Source: Alphaproteobacteria bacterium (lineage in GTDB: Bacteria; Pseudomonadota; Alphaproteobacteria; Rhizobiales; Xanthobacteraceae). From it: a stretch of DNA of 59,467 nucleotides. This document shows positions 55,441 to 59,467 of the stretch, piece by piece (position 1 is the stretch's first letter; each line of letters begins with the position of its first letter). The notes below the pieces were generated by a model. That model was not told where the DNA came from and ran no database searches. It saw nothing but the letters and a program-made list of their open reading frames with translations. The stretch is from NCBI GenBank assembly GCA_016869215.1, contig VGEP01000028.1, forward strand, positions 1 through 59,467, in the 5' to 3' direction. The position numbers were made by a program, and so were the translations under genes.

Positions 55441-55482
55441 TTGCAGTGCACAAAAAATGCAAGGGGCAATTTTGCATTGCAC
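55441..55482 (-). promoter_or_regulatory. Phasin operator: two TTGCANTGCAC repeats overlapping the promoter
   Basis: TTGCAGTGCAC (55441-55451) and TTGCATTGCAC (55472-55482), 31 bases apart (about three helical turns). Read on the minus strand, TTGCAT ... ATATTG (17 bases between) is a plausible promoter for the phasin, with one repeat between its two hexamers and the other upstream. PhaR repressors of related bacteria bind TGC-rich sites; PhaR binding here is inference. Confidence 0.6.
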
Positions 55483-55709
55483 TAGAGTCAACCGGATATC
55501 GCCCCAAATTGTGGCATTTGCCTTTGATTTGCTTTAACTTTTTGGCAACCCCGTGAGCATAGTTTCGAACCCTGTGCCGCAATGGCCACGCTCTGCCCGA
55601 TGTGCGGGCGGCAGCGGGACGGCATGCCGAGGCCGCCGCAAGGGGGATCTCGGCTTGGATGTGGGCGCCCGGGACTGCGCCCGCCTGAAACGGCGACGGG
55701 GAGCGAGTC

Positions 55710-57290
55710 ATGGTTCGCGTACCGGCCGGCGCATCGCGCGGGCTACGTTGGGGTTGTCTGGGCCTCGCCACCGCAGTGGCGCTGGTGGCGGCGGTCGACA
55801 CCGCCGACGCGCGCTCCAAGCGCAAGCGCTACCACGCCAAGAAGGTCCACCACGCCCAGAAGTACAACCCGCCCTACGCCGCAATCGTCATCGACGCCAA
55901 GACCGGCGCCACCTTGCACCAATCGAGCCCCGACGCGCTCCGCCACCCGGCGTCGCTGACCAAGGTCATGACGCTGTATCTGCTTTTCGAGCAGCTTGAG
56001 ACCGGCAAGATCGACCTCAACTCGCGCATCGAATTCTCGGCCGCCGCATCCGCGCAACCCCCGACCAAGATCGGTCTGCGGCCGGGCCAGACCATCGCCG
56101 TGGAAGACGCGATCAAGGCGCTGGTCACCAAGTCCGCCAACGATGTGGCCGTCGCGGTCGCCGAAGCGCTCGGCGGCACCGAGGACACCTTCGCGCGCCA
56201 CATGACCCGCAAAGCCCATGCGCTCGGCATGACGCGCACGGTCTATCGCAACGCCTCAGGTCTGCCGGATGGCGACCAGGTGACGACCGCGCGCGACCAG
56301 GCACTGCTCGGCATCGCCATCCAGGAGCGTTTCCCGCGCTTCTATCGATACTTCTCGACGACGAGCTTCGTTCACAACGGCCGCTCGATCCAGAACCACA
56401 ACCGTCTGCTGGGCCAGGTCGACGGTGTGGACGGCATCAAGACCGGCTACACGCGCGCCTCCGGCTTCAACCTGCTGACGTCGATGCGGCAGGGCGACCG
56501 CCGCGTCGTGGCCGTGGTCCTCGGCGGCAAATCGAGCCGGCAGCGCGACGCACGCATGGCGGAACTGGTGCGCGGCCATATCGCCATGGCCTCGACACAG
56601 CGGCCCTACTCCAGGGTTGCCCAGGCTCCTGCGCCAAAGGTCGAGCCGGCAGCGCCGCAGCAACTCGCCTCCGCCATCAATCTGCCATTCAAGCTGCCCC
56701 CGCTGCCGTCGCAGCCACAGCAGCCACGCGCGGCTGAAGCCGATGCCGGCGTGCAAGACACGCCCATCGGCTCGGCCGAACCGATCAAGCCGGTCCAGGT
56801 GAAGACGGTGGCCGTGACGATGGTGCCGCCGCGGCGGCCTGCCCCGGTGCACACTGCCTCCGTTCCGCCGGCGCCCGCGGCCGCGGCGCCAGCCGCGCAG
56901 CCCAGGCAGGCCGCGCCTTCGAACGTTCCGCCGCCGGGCGCCAGACCGGGCGTTCTGGGCGTGCTTCCTGCGGCGGCGGTCGAAGCAAAACCTGCTCCCG
57001 CCAAACTCGCGCAGGCGGAACCCACCGCGAGCCGCGCCGCTCCGCGCGGCGGCTGGGCAATCCAAGTCGGCGCATTCGAAGAGGAAAGCGAGGCCAAGCA
57101 GCGCCTCACCGCGGCGCAGAACAAGGCCGCAGCGATCCTCGGCCGGGCCGATCCCTACACCGAACGCACCGTCAAGGGCGACAAGACGTATTACCGCGCA
57201 CGCTTCGCCGGATTCGACCGCGACCAGGCGCAGGCCGCCTGCCGCCAGCTAAAGCGCAGCGACATCGTCTGCATGCCACTGAAGATGTGA
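55710..57290 (+). CDS. D-alanyl-D-alanine carboxypeptidase (PBP5-like) with SPOR domain
   Basis: 526 residues. ATG preceded by GGGGAG. Signal peptide or anchor (WGCLGLATAVALVAAVDTADA), then the DD-peptidase domain with SLTK (82-85, catalytic Ser and Lys), SAN (142-144) and KTG (244-246). It trims the terminal D-Ala of peptidoglycan stem peptides. A long proline/alanine linker (about 295-445) leads to a C-terminal SPOR domain (about 449-526, GGWAIQVGAFEEESEAKQRL), which binds denuded glycan strands at the division septum. The usual PBP5 C-terminal beta domain and amphipathic anchor are absent, so the SPOR domain probably positions the enzyme. Confidence 0.92.
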   Translation: MVRVPAGASRGLRWGCLGLATAVALVAAVDTADARSKRKRYHAKKVHHAQKYNPPYAAIVIDAKTGATLHQSSPDALRHPASLTKVMTLYLLFEQLETGKIDLNSRIEFSAAASAQPPTKIGLRPGQTIAVEDAIKALVTKSANDVAVAVAEALGGTEDTFARHMTRKAHALGMTRTVYRNASGLPDGDQVTTARDQALLGIAIQERFPRFYRYFSTTSFVHNGRSIQNHNRLLGQVDGVDGIKTGYTRASGFNLLTSMRQGDRRVVAVVLGGKSSRQRDARMAELVRGHIAMASTQRPYSRVAQAPAPKVEPAAPQQLASAINLPFKLPPLPSQPQQPRAAEADAGVQDTPIGSAEPIKPVQVKTVAVTMVPPRRPAPVHTASVPPAPAAAAPAAQPRQAAPSNVPPPGARPGVLGVLPAAAVEAKPAPAKLAQAEPTASRAAPRGGWAIQVGAFEEESEAKQRLTAAQNKAAAILGRADPYTERTVKGDKTYYRARFAGFDRDQAQAACRQLKRSDIVCMPLKM

Positions 57291-57327
57291 CGGCAAGACC
57301 GGACAGGGCGTAAAGCCGGGGATCGTA

Positions 57328-58029
57328 TCAACGATGGCGGCGCAGCAGGATTTCCTTGGCCTCGTTGATCTGCGCCGCGAGATACGTCGACCCCCCCTGG
57401 TCGGGATGCAGTTTTTTCATCAGCGTCCGGTGGGCCCGGCCGATCTCTTCGGCCCCCGCTCCGGGTTTCAGGCCAAGGATCTGATAGGCTTCATCTTCCG
57501 TCATTTTGCCGCGCGACGCCGCACGCTGTCCCGCCGACGCGTGATCCTGTGCGTGTTCACGCCAGCGGGGATCCCTGCGGTCAAGATACGCTGCCATTAG
57601 CGCGCGGCTCTCGTCGTCAAACTCCGCAAGCAAGCCCAACAGCGCCGTGACGTCGAGATCGTCGAGCGACGCGCCGCGGCGGCTGCCGGCAAGGATTTGG
57701 CCGCGCATCTGGCCGGAGTCGTGATCGAGCTCCATCTCGACGAACCGCGAACGCACGCGCGAGGTCTGGCCCGGGGTCTTCTGGGTGCGCTGGAACACGC
57801 CGGTCGAGGCGAGCGGGCCCCATCCGAGCAGCCCCGCGCCGAACAGCCCGAGCGGGATGGCGATGTCGAGGCGGCCGCGGAAGCCGAGGAACCCGGCCAC
57901 CGCCAACGCAGCAATGCCGCCGGCCGGCCGCAGCACCTGCGCGAGCTTTTTGGGATCGGCCTTGGAATAGACGTTGAGCGCCCACAACGCCAGGATCAGC
58001 ACCAGGATGCCGAAGATGATGGTCGGCAT
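57328..58029 (-). CDS. Membrane-anchored J-domain protein
   Basis: 233 residues: an N-terminal membrane segment (IIFGILVLILALWALNVY), a second hydrophobic stretch (GGIAALAVAGFLGFRG then LDIAIPLGLFGAGLLGWGPL), then a cytoplasmic linker and a C-terminal J domain (about 175-233: TEDEAYQILGLKPGAGAEEI ... HRTLMKKLHPDQGG with the HPD motif). Known J-domain proteins stimulate Hsp70 ATPase; the membrane anchor places it at the inner membrane, like TIM14-type bacterial proteins. Two bases from the VWA-like gene upstream, so both belong to one transcript. Confidence 0.85.
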   Translation of the reverse strand: MPTIIFGILVLILALWALNVYSKADPKKLAQVLRPAGGIAALAVAGFLGFRGRLDIAIPLGLFGAGLLGWGPLASTGVFQRTQKTPGQTSRVRSRFVEMELDHDSGQMRGQILAGSRRGASLDDLDVTALLGLLAEFDDESRALMAAYLDRRDPRWREHAQDHASAGQRAASRGKMTEDEAYQILGLKPGAGAEEIGRAHRTLMKKLHPDQGGSTYLAAQINEAKEILLRRHR

Positions 58030-58031
58030 GG

Positions 58032-58763
58032 CTATCGCAGCTGCTCCAGCAGCCTCACCGCGCCCGCGTTCCGCTTCGCCTTGAGATCGGCGAGCGCCGC
58101 CATGCCGCCCGCCGCATAGGCTGCGACCGCGCGCAGAAGCTCGGCCAGTTCATGGGCCGCGCCGGCGTCGAAACGGCAATAGGCGCCGTGCGACAGCCGC
58201 GCGATTTCGCGATAGGCCTGTTCGGCGATGGCGTCGCGGCCCTCCTGGAACATGAAGGCCTTGACGCCCATGAGGCCGAGTGTGCCCGCCGCCGCGCACA
58301 GGTCGTCGATCGGCTCCTCCATCGCGTCGCCGACGAACACCAGCGCCTGGACCTTCTGCTTCCCGTGCTCGCGCTTGGCATGCGCCAGCACCTTGCCGAT
58401 CTGGCTGTGGCCGCCGCGGCAGTCGATTTTCTCCATCAATCCGCCGAGCCGCCGCGCGTCCGAGACCCACTGCGATGCGCGGCACTCGGCCAGCCCGCGG
58501 TAATAGACGAGCTGGACGTCGAGCCCGCCGATGGCCGCGGTTTCCGCGAACATGTCGGCCTGCAGCTTGCAGGCGGTGTCCCACAAAGGCTGACGGCTCA
58601 TGGTGGCGTCGAGGGCGAAGATCAGCCGCCCGCGCGGCCCCGCCTTCACGGCCGGACCGAGCGCGCGCACCTGCGACAGGAACGCATCGATCTCCGAACG
58701 CGGCGAGCCTGCGGCCGGCTCGTTGCGGCTTTCGGTCGGTGCGGGCGGGCGGTCCTTCGCCAT
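58032..58763 (-). CDS. VWA-like protein (rhizobial type)
   Basis: 243 residues from MAKDRPPAPTESRNEP; start at 58763 with GGGACC upstream. The middle carries a von Willebrand A-like fold with a degenerate metal site (RLIFALDATMSRQPLWDTAC, DxTxS replaced by DATMS), then GGHSQIGKVLAHAKREHGKQ and QALVFVGDAMEEPIDDLCAA and AFMFQEGRDAIAEQAYREIA. No signal peptide, so it is cytosolic. Translationally packed with the J-domain gene (2 bases). The function is unknown; a chaperone-adaptor partnership with the J-domain protein is a guess. Confidence 0.78.
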   Translation of the reverse strand: MAKDRPPAPTESRNEPAAGSPRSEIDAFLSQVRALGPAVKAGPRGRLIFALDATMSRQPLWDTACKLQADMFAETAAIGGLDVQLVYYRGLAECRASQWVSDARRLGGLMEKIDCRGGHSQIGKVLAHAKREHGKQKVQALVFVGDAMEEPIDDLCAAAGTLGLMGVKAFMFQEGRDAIAEQAYREIARLSHGAYCRFDAGAAHELAELLRAVAAYAAGGMAALADLKAKRNAGAVRLLEQLR

Positions 58764-58895
58764 GGCGGTCCCGGATGGATTCGAAATTGCCTTATAAGTG
58801 TCGTTTTGCGCGCCGAGCGCAATGGCCCAGACCCGTGCAACGTCCGCGCAGGGGCGGCGCACAACCGACGGCGACCGGCTTCCGGCAAGCGCCTC

Positions 58896-59345
58896 TCAGG
58901 CGATGATTTCGTGCAGATCGAGCGGCGTGTCCTGGGCCGCGAACCATTCGGCGCGCGCGGCCGCCCGCCGCAGGCCGCGCTCGTCCAGCGGCAACCGCAG
59001 CGTCGCCAGAAGGGTCTCCACCTCCTGCCGCGCGGTGACATGCGACATGCTGGGGCGGGTGCCGAGCGTGGCTTCGTCGAGCGCGTCGAGCGCGGTCAGG
59101 CCGCGCGGATAGAACTCGCGGAAAATCACCCGCTCCGCGAGGCCGTCGACCGCTCGGAACCCGAGCCGCAGCGACAGCTCGTGCAGTCCCTCGCCCACCA
59201 GGCGCTTGTTGCGCGAGCCGAGCATGGAGAGCCGGTTGCGCACCACGATCCAGTCGGTCGTGGCGTGATCGACCACGCGGCGCTGCCGCCGCGCCTCCCG
59301 CACCATGTCCGAGAAATGGCTCGTGCCGGTGACCGCGAAGAGAGA
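58896..59345 (-). pseudogene. mipZ: MipZ division-plane ATPase, 5' end missing, interrupted by IS3-type element
   Basis: The last 136 residues of MipZ survive: DMVREARRQRRVVDHATTDW, VVRNRLSMLGSRNKRLVGEG, LRLGFRAVDGLAERVIFREF, YPRGLTALDALDEATLGTRP and a tail ending LDLHEIIA. Upstream the frame reads FAVTGTSHFSDM, still MipZ-like, to about 59345; beyond that the sequence is the end of an insertion sequence. The Walker P-loop half of this MinD-family ATPase, which positions FtsZ by forming a gradient from ParB, is therefore absent in this window. In Caulobacter MipZ is essential, so either a second intact copy exists, or the junction is recent, heterogeneous or misassembled. Confidence 0.85.
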
Positions 59346-59467
59346 TGGTCCCGGTTTCCGGGACAGTTTGGCGGCTTGGCTAAGATGGATTCTGGGTTTG
59401 ATTACGCCGCCAATTTTTCTGGCTCCATGTCGATATCATAGACCTCGTCGGGCGTCCTGCCGCCGAG
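59346..59467 (-). mobile_element. End of an IS3-family insertion sequence
   Basis: The terminal region TGGTCCCGGTTTCCGGGAC (59346-59364), with an internal GTCCCGG/CCGGGAC inverted repeat and a TG start, sits directly against MipZ coding sequence. The transposase end follows after about 40 bases. The other end and any target duplication lie outside the window. Confidence 0.7.
59402..59467 (-). CDS. IS3-family transposase (integrase core), C-terminal fragment
   Basis: Only 21 codons are inside the window. They read LGGRTPDEVYDIDMEPEKLA(A) and stop, matching the typical SLGGRTPDEVY ending of IS3-family orfB transposases, where the G-R-T-P-x-E/D-V-Y follows the last catalytic Glu region. The gene runs off the right edge on the minus strand. 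Confidence 0.85.
   Translation of the reverse strand, partial: LGGRTPDEVYDIDMEPEKLAA

Noticed and set aside
55582-55959. Frame beginning with a CPMCG zinc-knuckle-like motif before the carboxypeptidase
   Set aside because: It runs far into the carboxypeptidase in another frame and becomes low-complexity Thr/Pro/Ser/Arg; the motif alone is not enough.

Overview
The window reads as a chromosomal segment of a GC-rich alphaproteobacterium of the Hyphomicrobiales (Bradyrhizobiaceae/Xanthobacteraceae-like). Evidence: an Omp2b-type porin start, the split gatCAB genes, the order pyrB-pyrC'-plsY ... dprA-topA-rnr-nudix-rpmG, neighbouring pleD and divK, a DUF3572 gene in front of dinB, an EipB (DUF1849) protein, a phasin with a TGC-rich operator, clpS-clpA, and a MipZ division-plane ATPase. 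This placement is inference from gene content and order; no search was run.

Layout. 1-4,060: porin start (cut by the window edge), tRNA-Ser(GCU), a Sel1 protein, a glutathione transferase, a secreted ClpP-fold protein with a PsiF-like tail next to a stand-alone PsiF-like gene, and a 21-residue lysine/arginine-rich peptide. 4,570-12,900: gatB, a Uma2 nuclease, an exported metallophosphoesterase overlapping a ModA-like binding protein, a patatin lipoprotein, a SnoaL-like protein, and gatA-orf85-gatC. 12,960-13,400: a good promoter followed by a strongly foldable stretch with no convincing protein, the best candidate for an undescribed RNA. 13,547-20,000: nitronate monooxygenase, VOC dioxygenase-like protein, PAP2 phosphatase, cNMP-binding protein, ruvX, aidB. 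20,127-37,744: housekeeping block (pyrimidine synthesis, plsY, topA, rnr, rpmG, pleD/divK, dinB) interrupted by a convergent chemoreceptor/cytochrome b561 pair and by an in-frame amber codon in dprA. 37,769-42,163: eipB, RidA, a phosphodiesterase, a DUF482 protein, a HIT protein. 42,297-44,873: a DUF4062-STAND ATPase resembling an NLR-type sensor. 44,947-50,191: two azlCD exporter pairs in tandem, then clpA and clpS. 50,512-54,911: three tandem TadG-like proteins with von Willebrand A domains, two of which share an identically spaced upstream element. 55,003-59,467: phasin, a D,D-carboxypeptidase with a SPOR domain, a J-domain protein, a VWA-like protein, and a 5'-truncated mipZ interrupted by the end of an IS3-family element running off the window.

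Working together: GatC, GatA and GatB form the tRNA-dependent amidotransferase; ClpS feeds N-degron substrates to ClpA; PleD and DivK are cell-cycle response regulators; TopA, Rnr and RpmG form the usual information-processing cluster. The most interesting items for follow-up are the structured region at 13,000-13,390, the STAND gene, the TadG array with its shared upstream element, and the mipZ and dprA lesions.
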